DNA of 64,000 bases, taken from assembly GCA_029948415.1 (NCBI GenBank), contig JAJIZT010000001.1, positions 730,016-794,015 on the forward strand, read 5' to 3'. Below are positions 36,868 to 47,019 of the stretch, piece after piece; position 1 is the stretch's first letter; each line of letters opens with the position of its first letter. The notes beneath the pieces are model-generated. The model was not told where the DNA came from, searched no databases, and saw only the letters and a list, made by a program, of their open reading frames with translations. The position numbers and the translations under genes were made by a program. Source of the stretch: Cenarchaeum symbiont of Oopsacas minuta. Lineage in GTDB: Archaea; Thermoproteota; Nitrososphaeria; Nitrososphaerales; Nitrosopumilaceae.

Positions 36868-37750
36868 GATCTCTCAAATTTTGATAGCTTTTCGAGTGTG
36901 ACACCATGTGCATGCCGTTCTTTTTGCAACAGACCTTTAATTACAGCTAGCTCATTTTCAGCAGATCGTAATTTTTGACTCATCGATGCAACCACTGCAC
37001 TTGCAGCTTCTACCACACTCTTGCTCTCAGATGGAGGTACCAAATTTTCACCAACAGTCTTTGTTGCAGGTGGTCGTTTCAAAGACTTTTCAGCATTACT
37101 AATTGTCTTTAGAGCATGTTTTTTCTCTTCTTCTAATTTCTGTAAAACTTTATCTGATTTTGTAATTTGGGATTTTATCAAAATGTTTTTTTCTTGATTT
37201 GAGGTGATCTCTCCTTTTATCTCCTCTAATAGATTCTTTGCCTCTCCATCTCTGCAATCTGTGACTTTACCACAACATGTTGTTTCTCTGTGGATTTTAA
37301 TTCATCATCTTTTTTCTTTCTAATCGTTTCAGCTGATGCAGTATCTGCTATTATATCGGTGAGTCTTTTTTGAACGTTTTCAAGTTCAGCTGATGCAGAG
37401 CGTATATCACGTCTCTTTTCATTCAACTCTTTCTTTGTGGACATTAGATTACCTACTGCATTATCGTACTCTAGTCGTACATCAGAGAGTTTCTCCTCTA
37501 TTGATATACGTAGTTGTTGCTTTGTACTGACAATCTCTTCAAGTGATGTAACCTCGCGACGTTTTTGTTCGATCTCGCCAGATATTGCATCTAGTTCTTT
37601 GCGCCGTGCATCTCTTTGAACCTCTTCTAGAGATGGCAGAGGGGCAGACTCTTTGACTTTGGGTTCATCATCTCTCAATAGTTCAGATTCAGCTTTTTTT
37701 ATAGCATCATCGTTGGCTTTATTTCTAAAAAATCCCATACGAGTATACAC
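36864..37750 (-). pseudogene. Coiled-coil protein, split by one frameshift
   Basis: Two frames belong to one protein: 37226-37750 (FFRNKANDDAIKKAE start, heptad-rich) and 36864-37181. The second frame reads upstream without stop through EAKNLLEEIKGEIT, directly opposite the end of the first frame (QIAEMERQRIY). One indel near 37230-37245 therefore joins them into a ~295-aa coiled-coil protein. No enzyme motif is visible. Two nearby core genes carry similar single-base breaks, so a sequencing error is as likely as a real pseudogene. Confidence 0.7.
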
Positions 37751-37771
37751 TCCTATCTACATTAAAACAGT

Positions 37772-37969
37772 TCACTGCATTTTACCTCTATGACGCACAA
37801 AATTCAAATAAAATCCCAAACATCCAACCAAAAATCCAAACAAAATAGCAACGCCTCCAAGTAAAGGAGAGTCGGCAAGATATAGTGGAGATGTTATAAA
37901 CAACAATGCTCCCAATATTATTAGAAAAAACCCACCACTTTTGTTCTTGTTATGATCACCGTGTACCAT
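37772..37969 (-). CDS. Small two-helix membrane protein, 65 aa
   Basis: Two hydrophobic segments (GGFFLIILGALLFITSPLYL and GVAILFGFLVGCLGFYLNFV) separated by a short polar loop, with a charged N-terminus (HGDHNKNKSG). The start overlaps the last base of the lysS stop, suggesting coupling to lysS. Function unknown. Confidence 0.65.
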   Translation of the reverse strand: MVHGDHNKNKSGGFFLIILGALLFITSPLYLADSPLLGGVAILFGFLVGCLGFYLNFVRHRGKMQ

Positions 37970-39551
37970 TACTTTAGAGACTCCCTTATCATAGATGCCA
38001 CCTTTGATGGCCCCATATCTGCCATGAATGGACCAAGACGAGGTCCACTCTCAGAGCCCAACAGTATCTGATACATGCATGTAAAAACATCACGTGGTTT
38101 TGCACCAGCTCTCCGAGCTGACTCGTATGCTGCATTTTGCACACCATCAGGATCAGATTCCAAAGAATCTGCAAGACTCAACAGTGCTGTGAGAACAGAA
38201 CCCTTAGCATCTATTGAATGTACACGCTCTGTTCCAAAATCATCCACATAGTTTCCTGCCATCGTTACAAGTCTTTCAATCTCTAGAGAGGTATTCTTTA
38301 TAGCTCCATAATCTACGAGTTTTTTTACAACATGTGTTGTACGATCTTTTTTAAATATACGAGCTAGTTCAATAGCTAGTCTGTATTTTACATGTGGCGA
38401 TATGGTTTTAGGTGGCTGGAGCAGATTTACATACTCGTATAGACCTCGCATCTTTGCATCTTTTGCAGCATTACTAGAACCTTTGGCAGCAAAGTATGCC
38501 TTTTCTAATTCATGATACTCATCCATAAGAGATGGGATATCTTCAAAACCTAGCTCACGAGCACCAGTGATCCGCTTGTATAACAGCAACAAGAGAGATT
38601 CTTTGATCCATATCTGAGCCACCGCTGTGATGTTATCACATTGCCAAGTGACTTTGATATTTTTTTGCCACCTCTATCCAAAAACATCTCGTATTTTACA
38701 TGGTGTGGAGGTGCATACCCGAGTATACTCTCTGCAACCCAGTCATTTACATGAACTGAATCCATTATATCCTTACCATATGCCTCAAATCGTATATCAT
38801 ATGCCATCCACCTAGCAGCAAACTCTACCTTCCAAGCAAGCTTGCCTAGATCAACTCCGATACGGGATACTCCCTCATGTCCACAACCTTTGATTGTATT
38901 ACCTCCAATCTCTGCATCTTTGCATACATAAGAGACGGTACGTTTTTGCCCATCATACTCTAGAGATTCTGTAGTGTATAGCTTTTTACAGTTGGCACAG
39001 ACTACATAGTATGGAAGATATTTTGTAAATTTTTCCTGTCCTACAGCATCTGAAATTTTCTTACCAATCTCTTCTCTCTTTGATAAAATCACATGAATCT
39101 GCTCTGCAAGATCTCCCTTGCGATAGGTATCATATGCACGCTTGAATTCATAACATACTCCTAGATCATCTAGTCCTTCAAGCAATAAACTACTCATGTG
39201 AGAGCCAAAAGAGTCATGGCAGTCATATGGGTCTGGAACAAAGGAGACTGGTTTTGCTAGATGCTCTACAAGAGAGTTTGGAAATCCTCTAGGTATCTTG
39301 CGCAGACCATCCATATCATCAGAGTATGCAATTAATTCAGACTTGTATCCCATATCTTGTAGAGCAAGTTTTACACCATATGCTCTCACTGCATCTCCGA
39401 GGCTTCCAACATGTGGAATGCCAGATGCTCCAAGACCACTCTCAACTCTAAGCATGTCTGTATTTTTACATAGTCTCTTTTCGCGCTCTAGCATCTCGTA
39501 TGCTAGCTTGTCAATCCACGTACCGCGCCCTATCTTTTTCTCCATACACAC
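37969..39551 (-). pseudogene. lysS: Class I lysyl-tRNA synthetase, interrupted by a single frameshift
   Basis: Archaeal class I LysRS attaches lysine to tRNA-Lys. The upstream frame (38550-39551) holds the Rossmann catalytic core with SGLGASGIPHVGSLGD (HIGH-type) and KISKSLGN (KMSKS-type). The anticodon-binding half continues in another frame (37969-38622), beginning ESLLLLLYKRITGARELG. The join is at RWLRYGSK/ESLLLL near 38601-38606, where adding one A to a run of three restores the frame. The combined length (~527 aa) is normal. Since the enzyme is essential, a homopolymer sequencing error is the likely cause. Confidence 0.9.
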
Positions 39552-41131
39552 TACACCATATCTTTGGCCATGTATGGACCATCTAGACGATATCCAAACT
39601 TTGCATAATATCCACGTGTGCCAACAGCACTAATTATCAACATCTTTGTACAATCAAACTCTTCTTTTGCTATAGATTCAGCCTTGCTCAACAAGTCTCT
39701 TCCAATTCCAGCATGTTGTATACCTCCATCTCTTGTACCTATTCTTACAGTCTTGCCAGTAACGTGTAGCTCTCGTACTATGCATGAATTTAAAGTAATT
39801 TCAGGTCTGTGTGCATCTTTACTTGGCATCCGAAGTCGCAAGTATCCAAAGACGCTCTCATCTGCATCCTCATATGATAAAAATACTTCACGACCACCTG
39901 ATGAATCATAATCTGCACGGTATAATTTCAAATCCCCATTTATGGAATCCTTGCCAGATAGACCAGCTTCTCTGCATCTGATACACATACACCGTATACC
40001 ATTCTCTGCCATATGGCGTAGTACTGTCTGTCGCAGATTTCCATACTTTGGACCAGCTATGATCTCATCTGCAGATATCTCTCGCTGCACTCTCATTATA
40101 CGCACCCATTTTGGAATCTTTGATTTTGCTTTTGCAATTAGCGAGATCATACGCTCCTCTTTATATGGTTTGTATGTTTTTGCCTTGTATTCATCGTATA
40201 GAGGTGTTCCACGTAGTACAAGCGTAGGATAGATCTTTAGCATATCTGGAACAAATTTTGAATCCGAATATAGTCGCTCAAAATCAGCAAGGTCCATCTC
40301 TGGGGTAGACCCAGGAAGGCCTGGCATCATATGAGCGGTAATCTTGTATCCAGAATCTTTTGCCTCTTGAAATGATTTTACAATATCTTTGTACCCATGT
40401 CCACGGTTTGATCTCTTTAAAACATGATCTTGTAGGCTCTGTACGCCAATCTCCACGCGTGTTATCCCGTATGTGAGCATTACATCAATCTGTTCTTTTC
40501 TGCAATAGTCAGGCTTTGTCTCTATGGTAAATCCCACATTGCGGTGCTCTGATTTTACATTTGCCTCTTGTGCGCAGGTCAGATCAGATGATACGTGTCC
40601 GTTGAGTGCATCATAGCAGGATTTTATAAATTCATATCTGTATTGCTCTGGCATGAACAAAAATGTCCCACCCACTATGACAAGTTCTATCTTTGAGATG
40701 TCATGACCGTATGCTCGAAGTTTTTCAATCTTTGAGAGTATCTGCATTTTTGGATCATAATCATTTTTTATTGCACTGACAGTAGATGGTTCATTTCCAG
40801 TATAGCTGTTTGGACTGTTGTATTCAATTCCTCCAGGACAGTATGTACATCTACCATGTGGACATGCAAAAGGTTTTGCCATTAGAGCAATAACTGCAAC
40901 ACCAGATGCAGTCTTTACAGGTTTACGTATGAGGATCTTTTGTAGTGTTTTATAATTTTCGCCATTGACTGTTGCAAGTATCTCATTGTTGCGAGGTATC
41001 TGTTTGAGAGAGTATTTTGTACAAACGCGTATTATTTCATCTCTAACGGCTTTTTCAGTCATTTTACCGCCAACTAGAATGCCCCGAGATATCTCCTCAC
41101 ATGCTTTTTCAAATGTGACAACTGCCTGCAT
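39551..41131 (-). CDS. elp3: Elp3-family tRNA uridine-34 modification enzyme
   Basis: A radical SAM plus acetyltransferase enzyme that adds carboxymethyl groups to U34 of tRNA. The 526-aa protein has the radical SAM cysteines in CPHGRCTYCPGG (about residues 89-100), the SAM-binding GGTF, and a C-terminal GNAT domain with RDGGIQHAGIGRDLL. Length is standard. Its stop touches the lysS start (shared base), so the two are probably cotranscribed. Confidence 0.95.
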   Translation of the reverse strand: MQAVVTFEKACEEISRGILVGGKMTEKAVRDEIIRVCTKYSLKQIPRNNEILATVNGENYKTLQKILIRKPVKTASGVAVIALMAKPFACPHGRCTYCPGGIEYNSPNSYTGNEPSTVSAIKNDYDPKMQILSKIEKLRAYGHDISKIELVIVGGTFLFMPEQYRYEFIKSCYDALNGHVSSDLTCAQEANVKSEHRNVGFTIETKPDYCRKEQIDVMLTYGITRVEIGVQSLQDHVLKRSNRGHGYKDIVKSFQEAKDSGYKITAHMMPGLPGSTPEMDLADFERLYSDSKFVPDMLKIYPTLVLRGTPLYDEYKAKTYKPYKEERMISLIAKAKSKIPKWVRIMRVQREISADEIIAGPKYGNLRQTVLRHMAENGIRCMCIRCREAGLSGKDSINGDLKLYRADYDSSGGREVFLSYEDADESVFGYLRLRMPSKDAHRPEITLNSCIVRELHVTGKTVRIGTRDGGIQHAGIGRDLLSKAESIAKEEFDCTKMLIISAVGTRGYYAKFGYRLDGPYMAKDMV

Positions 41132-41176
41132 GAATAAAGTAAAATCTTGCTTGCATAAATCTTGTGTGTTATTTTA

Positions 41177-41521
41177 CTAGCGTTTTCTTTTTACAGTACG
41201 ACGTTTTGGGGCATTTTTCTGTCTAGTGTGTTTTGATATGCGTCTAGGGGATTTTTTCTTTGAAACACGTTTTCTAGTTTTCTTTACAACAGTCTTTCTC
41301 TTAACACTAGGGCGTTTTTTTATAGATAATTGAGATCGTAGATTCTTTAGAGTTACAATATCTATCTTTAACCTAGTAGCATCTGCGCTCATGTGCGTTG
41401 TTGATTCAAAAGCATTTTTGCTACATTCTGTATGATACGAGAGACCATTTACATAATAGAGATCTTTACGATCAACTGCCTTTTTACATGCAGTGCACAT
41501 TGCAACATAATCTTCTGCCAC
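41177..41521 (-). CDS. Zinc-ribbon protein with highly basic tail, 114 aa
   Basis: The N-terminus has C-x2-C (MCTACKK) followed by YHTEC, a LIM-like or half zinc ribbon. The last ~45 residues are almost all Lys and Arg with Ser/Thr (KKRPSVKRKTVVKKTRKRVS onward), a histone-tail-like nucleic-acid-binding segment. It could bind DNA or RNA. I do not recognise a named family. It sits between Elp3 and an antiporter on the same strand. Confidence 0.7.
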   Translation of the reverse strand: MAEDYVAMCTACKKAVDRKDLYYVNGLSYHTECSKNAFESTTHMSADATRLKIDIVTLKNLRSQLSIKKRPSVKRKTVVKKTRKRVSKKKSPRRISKHTRQKNAPKRRTVKRKR

Positions 41522-41679
41522 AACACTTGCAGAATATTCAAGTTATATATTTTAATTGATATAAAATGATTTTTGTTTACAGGGATTGTTTTAGGCAAAG
41601 AAAAAAAAAGATCGCATTCATACTCTAATAATTCCCAATGTACAAAATATGTCATCTTTACAGATAAGAGAGATTCTAT

Positions 41680-42936
41680 CTACGTTGTAGACGGTTTAGA
41701 GTCTGCCAGGGTTCCAGATTTTGCACCATCTCTTCTAGCTTCCTTGCGGTAGTCCATCTTTAACCAAATCGGAGTAATTATGGTGGTAATTGCAACCATT
41801 ATGACAATAGTAGAATATACATCTCCAGTCAGTATGCCAGTAGATACTCCAACTCCAGCTACAATGAGACCTACCTCTCCTCTTGATATCATGCCGACAC
41901 CTACCCGCATGCCACGGGCACGGTCTTTGAGAAAGAGCCATGCAGGAATACCACATCCAAAGTATTTTGTCACGATTGCCACAGCAATAAGGAGTAGAGA
42001 GAATCCGATGATCTCAAAGTTTATCGTTCTAAAATCAACTTGAGCTCCGATTATGGCAAAAAAGAGTGGAGCAAATATCAGCCCAATCTTTCCAATAAAA
42101 TTCTCAACTTTTTCAAATACCTTTGTAGTGGAGAGTGCCATTCCAACTGCAAATGCACCTACAATTGGTGAAAGACCAATGGATCCTGCAATAGCTGCAG
42201 CACCAAAGAACGATGCAGTGGCAATAGCTTCAACACTGCCTTTTGCTTTCCATAGCTTTGGAGTTATCACTTTTGGTATAACAAATATTGCAGCAACTAG
42301 CATTACACCGAAAAATCCAAGAACCTTTAGTATTGTAAATGAAACATCGACTACATCAATATTATCAATGCCTCCACCGTCTGCAGCTATGGATGAGACA
42401 ACAGAGAGAACTGCGATAGCAAGTATGTCATCTACCACGGCGGCACCTATTATCAGCCTAGCTTCGGGAGTTTTTATTTTACCAAATTCATTTAGCACTT
42501 GTATAGAGATAGCAATGCTTGTGGCAGTAAGTGCTGTAGCAATAAGCATTGATTGGAGTGCGTCAAATCCAAAGAACTGGAAGACAAGATACCCTGCTGC
42601 AAATGGAATTACCACACCAAGTGTTCCAACTGTAAATGAACTCTTGCCGCCTTTAAGAAACTCCCTTGGCGTCATCTCTAGACCAGCCATGAATAGTATT
42701 ACAATTGCCCCAATCTCTCCTAGCAGTCTCAGATTTTCATCTATCTGTAACAGTGGTTTGCCATCATAGACTAGAAACATGCCCAAGGCAAATGGGCCGA
42801 TTATCATACCAGCCAATAGCTCCCCCAACACTATTGGAAGTTTTATGCGTGCGAATAGTTCTGACATTAGTTTTGCTGCAGCTAGCAGTATACAAACCCC
42901 AATTATCGTTTGTATAAAATGCATCTCAGCTGCCAT
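41680..42936 (-). CDS. Kef/NapA-type cation:proton antiporter (CPA2)
   Basis: A 418-aa membrane protein with about 12 hydrophobic helices and no signal peptide. The CPA2 features are PIVLGELLAGMIIGP near the N-terminus, the ion-binding acidic pair in GAAVVDDILAIAVLS, and GMISRGEVGLIVAGVG in a late helix. It probably exchanges Na+ or K+ for protons at the cytoplasmic membrane. No RCK/TrkA-N domain is attached. Which cation it uses cannot be told from sequence. Confidence 0.9.
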   Translation of the reverse strand: MAAEMHFIQTIIGVCILLAAAKLMSELFARIKLPIVLGELLAGMIIGPFALGMFLVYDGKPLLQIDENLRLLGEIGAIVILFMAGLEMTPREFLKGGKSSFTVGTLGVVIPFAAGYLVFQFFGFDALQSMLIATALTATSIAISIQVLNEFGKIKTPEARLIIGAAVVDDILAIAVLSVVSSIAADGGGIDNIDVVDVSFTILKVLGFFGVMLVAAIFVIPKVITPKLWKAKGSVEAIATASFFGAAAIAGSIGLSPIVGAFAVGMALSTTKVFEKVENFIGKIGLIFAPLFFAIIGAQVDFRTINFEIIGFSLLLIAVAIVTKYFGCGIPAWLFLKDRARGMRVGVGMISRGEVGLIVAGVGVSTGILTGDVYSTIVIMVAITTIITPIWLKMDYRKEARRDGAKSGTLADSKPSTT

Positions 42937-42978
42937 ACAATAACGTGTAATTCGGGTTTTTTATATCTGATTACTAGA

Positions 42979-43976
42979 TTAGACTCTAATGGAATTCACG
43001 TATACGCCATTTCCAGATGAAATTGAGCCTATTACGTTGGCTTGAATTCTATGTTTTTTAAAGATTGCACGTATCTGTGATTCTTCACTTTGTGGTGCCA
43101 TTATGCACAGGCCAACTCCCATGTTGAATGTACGATACATCTCTTTTTTGACAACTCCACATTCTTCAATGAGTGCCATTATGGAGGAGTCTTTGGTAAT
43201 GATTCTATATCATAGCGGAGATTTTTTAGTCGACTCAGCTTTGAAAAAGATCCACCTGTAATGTGTCCTATGGCATGTAGTGTACATTTTTGCAGAGCTT
43301 CCAAAGTCGGCTTTGTGTATATGCGTGTGGGCTTTAATAGCGCATCTCCAATGGTAGAGCCTTTGTGTATTTTATCCTTTAATGAAAACTTTAGCAGTGC
43401 CTTTCTTGCAAGTGTATATCCGTTTGAATGTAGACCAGAGCTATTCACACCGATTATAACATCTCCACGCCTTGTTGCATCGCCAAGTAATGGTTTATCT
43501 TTTATTGTTCCAACTATGGTACCTGCAAGATCAAACATGAAACCTTTGCCTGCAAACATATCTGGCATTATTGCCGTCTCACCACCAACTATTGGTGTAC
43601 CGCTCATCTTTGCACCTTTTGCAAGTCCAGTGGCAATCTGTGAGAATATCTTGGCATCGTTGCGATTTGCTGCAATATAATCTACAAATGCAATTGGTGC
43701 AGCACCTGTGCAAATAATATCATTCACGTTCATTGCTATGCAGTCGATGCCAATAGTGTCGTATTTTTTCATCATGCCAGCGATGAGCACTTTGGTGCCA
43801 ACCCCATCTGTGTGAACTGCAATATTTTTACCCAAAGCTTTGACTATACCTGCATAATGACCGAATCCATGTTTGACGCTTTTATTATGCGTACTAGATA
43901 TTATGCGACCAATGCTATGGTGGATAGATTTTATTTTTGAAATGTCTACGCCAGTTTTTTTATAGGTTAGAGTCAT
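42979..43976 (-). pseudogene. purM: Phosphoribosylformylglycinamidine cyclo-ligase, single frameshift
   Basis: PurM makes AIR in purine synthesis. The main frame (43179-43976) has DGVGTKVLIA, NVNDIICTGA, GGETAIMPDMF and VNSSGLHSNGYTL. The remaining C-terminus (EMYRTFNMGVGL) continues in another frame at 42979-43179. The join is at LPKTPP/IMALIEE near 43186-43192, where one added base (for instance C in the CC run) restores a normal ~332-aa protein. As an essential biosynthetic gene it is more likely mis-sequenced than dead. Confidence 0.9.
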
Positions 43977-44020
43977 TACATGTGTTATTTTTTCTTTGAA
44001 TAAAACAATTGCCCATGATC

Positions 44021-44746
44021 TTACATGTACATGCCAGAGTATTTTTCACTATGTTCTGTGTATTTTTTAGACATGTCACTAAAGTCACTGCCTATTCTTT
44101 CTTTGTTTTTGAGCATCTTTTTGGCATCCACGTTTATACCGTACAATCTGTTTACAGATTCAAGCAATAGGGCTGCGGCTACTGGATCTGGCTTTTTCTT
44201 TTCTGCTTTTGCAAGCAGTACGCTACCTTGTACTTTGTACATTAGGCACTCGCCGAGTATTCCGCCTGGGACACCAGTGATAAAACCTTGGGTTATTATA
44301 GATATGTCATTTTTTTCCATCTCTTTGTTGCGATCTTGTTCTGCAGCATAGTATGTCTTTCCATCATGTTCTCCTACAACACCATCTAGTATGACCAACT
44401 CGCGAGCATTAATTTTTTTGACCCATTCTAATATAGATCCTATAATATCATAAATGCCTTCCATCTTTAGAGTCACCTCGCATATTATGCAACATGATTT
44501 CCCATCATCGCTTGCGTATATTCGGAATGGATATCGTAGCATGCCACTAGTAAATACAGTAGATGGGGGCATGTGTCTTGAGCGAATATATGCAACTTTT
44601 TTCATGTGCAACTCTTCTATTATATGCCCTATAGATAGTGGACCTACTAGACCAGCACCAACAAAACCTGCAAATATTATCGGTTCTTTGAGTATTGTAC
44701 CATTCATCTCTACGATCTCTGCTGTGGGAAAATTTTCAGTGGTCAC
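44021..44746 (-). CDS. PAC2-family protein (proteasome assembly chaperone-like)
   Basis: 241-aa archaeal PAC2 protein. Typical features are PIIFAGFVGAGLVGPLSIGH near the N-terminus and ITQGFITGVPGGILGECL in the second half. The C-terminus is charged and helical. Family members are linked to proteasome assembly or ATP-grasp-type partners; the precise role here is unknown. It lies 21 bp downstream of the winged-helix gene on the same strand, so they may share a transcript. Confidence 0.85.
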   Translation of the reverse strand: MTTENFPTAEIVEMNGTILKEPIIFAGFVGAGLVGPLSIGHIIEELHMKKVAYIRSRHMPPSTVFTSGMLRYPFRIYASDDGKSCCIICEVTLKMEGIYDIIGSILEWVKKINARELVILDGVVGEHDGKTYYAAEQDRNKEMEKNDISIITQGFITGVPGGILGECLMYKVQGSVLLAKAEKKKPDPVAAALLLESVNRLYGINVDAKKMLKNKERIGSDFSDMSKKYTEHSEKYSGMYM

Positions 44747-44767
44747 TAGTATAATTAAAAATGATGT

Positions 44768-45118
44768 CTAATTATGTCTTTTTGATTCATCGATAAACAA
44801 TGAAAGCATCGTGCGACCTTTGTCGGTTATATGATAAAAGACTCTAGGGTGTTGTTCTACTCTGCTCACAAATTTGTATTTGGTACAAAGATGTAGATAT
44901 CGTATATAGGAACGCTTGTATCTTATTCCAGAGTACATGTACAAATCGCTAAACGTTTTAGGGCAATCTTGCAACTGGGAGAGTATCTTTAGAATAGAGA
45001 TTGCACTAAAGTCCATAACACGTGCTTTAACTGTATTTAGATCGCGATCGGTTACAGTTTCAACGTGGCCAAAACTTGTGGCAATCTCCTTTGGAATGTA
45101 CATCACGCGTCCAATCAT
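44768..45118 (-). CDS. Winged-helix transcription regulator, 116 aa
   Basis: A PadR/MarR-like winged-helix protein: helical core SAISILKILSQLQDCPKTFS, recognition region SGIRYKRSYIRYLHLCTKYK, and the beta-wing FVSRVEQHPRVFYHITDKGR. The gene begins 2 bp after a perfect 14-bp palindrome located between its TATA box and start codon, which strongly suggests autoregulation. It probably controls the adjacent PAC2 gene too if they are one transcript. Confidence 0.8.
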   Translation of the reverse strand: MIGRVMYIPKEIATSFGHVETVTDRDLNTVKARVMDFSAISILKILSQLQDCPKTFSDLYMYSGIRYKRSYIRYLHLCTKYKFVSRVEQHPRVFYHITDKGRTMLSLFIDESKRHN

Positions 45119-45120
45119 AA

Positions 45121-45134
45121 GTACTGTACAGTAC
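45121..45134. promoter_or_regulatory. Perfect palindrome, likely operator of the winged-helix gene
   Basis: GTACTGTACAGTAC is a perfect 14-bp inverted repeat directly before the ATG at 45118 (minus strand). A TATA-like element (TAATATAC on the minus strand, about 45138-45145) lies just upstream, so a protein bound here would cover the transcription start. Confidence 0.6.
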
Positions 45135-45262
45135 CGTATATTACTTTATTAGGGTTGTGATTCGGTTGCGTTATGAGATCATGAGTATGAAACAGGGTTT
45201 CTAGATTGTGTTCTGTAAGGTTATTGTTAGATTTTTCAGGTTTTTGCTCTTGAATGTGGAGC

Positions 45263-46508
45263 TACTTAGTTGCACAACTTTTGATCGCCTTAACTCATAC
45301 CAGCAAAAATGTGTCACCAGAGTACAATAATCCAATGAAAACAAACAATACGGTACAAAATAAGAACAATAGTCAGATAGATACGCGTTTTCTCATCAAG
45401 GTGTACTCAAACTGGCATCACAAAACATGTTGTAGGCCCATACCTTTAATCGAAGCTCTTGCACGATGTGATCCCATTTTCTTGACATGACAGAATCCCC
45501 AAATACTCTCTTAAATGCAGAAAACACTACCTCAATTATCCAACGTTGACCATATCTGACGCGTTTTTTCCACCTTGCCTGATTTTTTTTAGCATTGCAT
45601 CATTTGGAGTAAATGCAAGATGCTTTATTTTTTTATTTCCTCCAAGCTGCTCACGAACCGCATCGTTACGTGCATAACGACCAGCATGAAGTGCAGAATT
45701 TGATCGAACCTTTATCGCAGGTTTAATGCCAAGCTTTCGACAACGGTTAAAATTGGCGTTTGTATCATACGCACCATCTCCATACAGTACGATATTGCGT
45801 TTGTCCGCAGCTGTCGTGGATGCTATCTTGGATGCTGCCTTTAACAAGATAGAGAATTGCGAGCTGTCTGTTTTCTCCTCTGTGGTGACTGTGAAAGAGA
45901 CAATTTTACGAGTTTTAACATTTATGAGAAAATGTATCTTGATAAATCCACGGCGTATCTTCCATTTGTCACGTATCCATTCACCACGCTCATTTGGTTT
46001 TATGCCACTACCATCTATTGCAAGATAGATATCTTTTAACTGATCAGATGGTTGTTGAACTCTTTCAGGTGTATTTATTTTTAGTGCATTTATTCTGCGA
46101 CATATTGTGGTATGATCTGGAGCATTTGAACCTAGAACATTCTGTGCAATTCCTTGACACGCTCTATATGAGATACCTGTATATTATTGCAAGACTCTCA
46201 AATAGTTTATCAGAATACTCAAATCGCCTTCCATTCTTTCCTTTATTTACTTGTGTTTTCCAAGATTTGGATTTTTGAATGGTTAGATGCGTGCCCCATT
46301 TGACGTATTTGCTATCGGCCATGTATGCAGAACCTCTTGATTGCACACATGTCAGATAAAATCCGTACAGTAAACAATACCATCGTATTCAACGTGGATC
46401 ATTCCTGATGTGGTCTGTTTCATCAATAACCCATAATCATGGGGTGATCTATTTGTTTAGGTTTGAATTCTGTCTATATGGTATTTAGGCAGGTTATGCA
46501 ACTAAGTA
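45263..46508 (-). mobile_element. IS-B, 1246-bp IS5-like element with 12-bp ends and perfect 9-bp duplication
   Basis: Ends TACTTAGTTGCA (45263-45274) and TGCAACTAAGTA (46497-46508) are perfect inverted repeats, extendable to 16 with one mismatch. ATGTGGAGC is duplicated on both sides (45254-45262 and 46509-46517), a clean 9-bp target duplication. The element carries one broken transposase gene. Confidence 0.92.
45480..46346 (-). pseudogene. IS-B transposase, IS5-like, frame-broken
   Basis: Reading the minus strand in successive frames gives a DDE transposase: an N-terminal part (46164-46346), then LAIDGSGIK (first D) near 46010, TVTTEEKTDSSQF, and VLYGDGAYDTNANF (second D) near 45785. After 45536 the E region continues in another frame. 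At least two frame changes occur. The DGSGIK/GDGAYDT pairing is that of IS5-group enzymes. A partial second copy lies at 47020-47365. Confidence 0.75.
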
Positions 46509-46545
46509 ATGTGGAGCAATTTTCTTAATATTCACTGTTTGTATT

Positions 46546-46920
46546 TTAGAACATTTTGTATTTTTTGGCTAGTTTGATTAAATTTTCAAAATCTTCAGGG
46601 GGTGCAAATGTAGCAAATTGCCCGAATGTCCACTTACCTTTCATTTTTGGTTTATTTCCAATTATATTATATCTTAACCTCAATTCCTTTTTTTTGTTAA
46701 TTTTAATCTCATCTAAGATTATGATTTTACCTTTATCTGCTGAGACTTGTTGAATCCATACACATCTTAGAATATCATATCCATTCGATCCTTTTGGTTT
46801 GTAGCGTGTATGAAAAACGAATGGAGGTAAATTTGGTAACGTTATTGTTCGTTTCTCTAGAGGTAGATCATATACATTTTCCAAATATCCCGATTTTACC
46901 ATATTAGACCGTATGCACAT
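46546..46920 (-). CDS. Hypothetical protein, 124 aa
   Basis: A basic soluble protein (pattern KRTITLPNLPPFVFHTRYKP early, GKWTFGQFATFAPPEDF late) I cannot assign. It lies between IS-B and an IS-B fragment in the AT-rich patch. Start ATG at 46920; an internal ATG at 46899 is an alternative. It may be an accessory gene carried with the IS cluster. Confidence 0.5.
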   Translation of the reverse strand: MCIRSNMVKSGYLENVYDLPLEKRTITLPNLPPFVFHTRYKPKGSNGYDILRCVWIQQVSADKGKIIILDEIKINKKKELRLRYNIIGNKPKMKGKWTFGQFATFAPPEDFENLIKLAKKYKMF

Positions 46921-46978
46921 TCGCTAATAAAGATAGATCAATTCTTGATTTGATACTGCATAATCAAAGCATGAGAGG

Positions 46979-47008
46979 GTTAAAACAAATCAAAATGTCA
47001 AGTATGAC
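46979..47008 (-). repeat. Dispersed TGTCATACTT repeat
   Basis: On the minus strand GTCATACTTGACATTTTGA followed by TTTGTTTT matches the tandem units at 167-224 with small differences. Here it borders the IS-B fragment. Function unknown. Confidence 0.45.
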
Positions 47009-47019
47009 AAAAACTGTAT

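Noticed and set aside
42053-42769. A 238-aa plus-strand frame opposite the antiporter
   Set aside because: It is Ser/Pro/Ala-rich antisense of hydrophobic coding sequence; the antiporter on the minus strand has clear family motifs.
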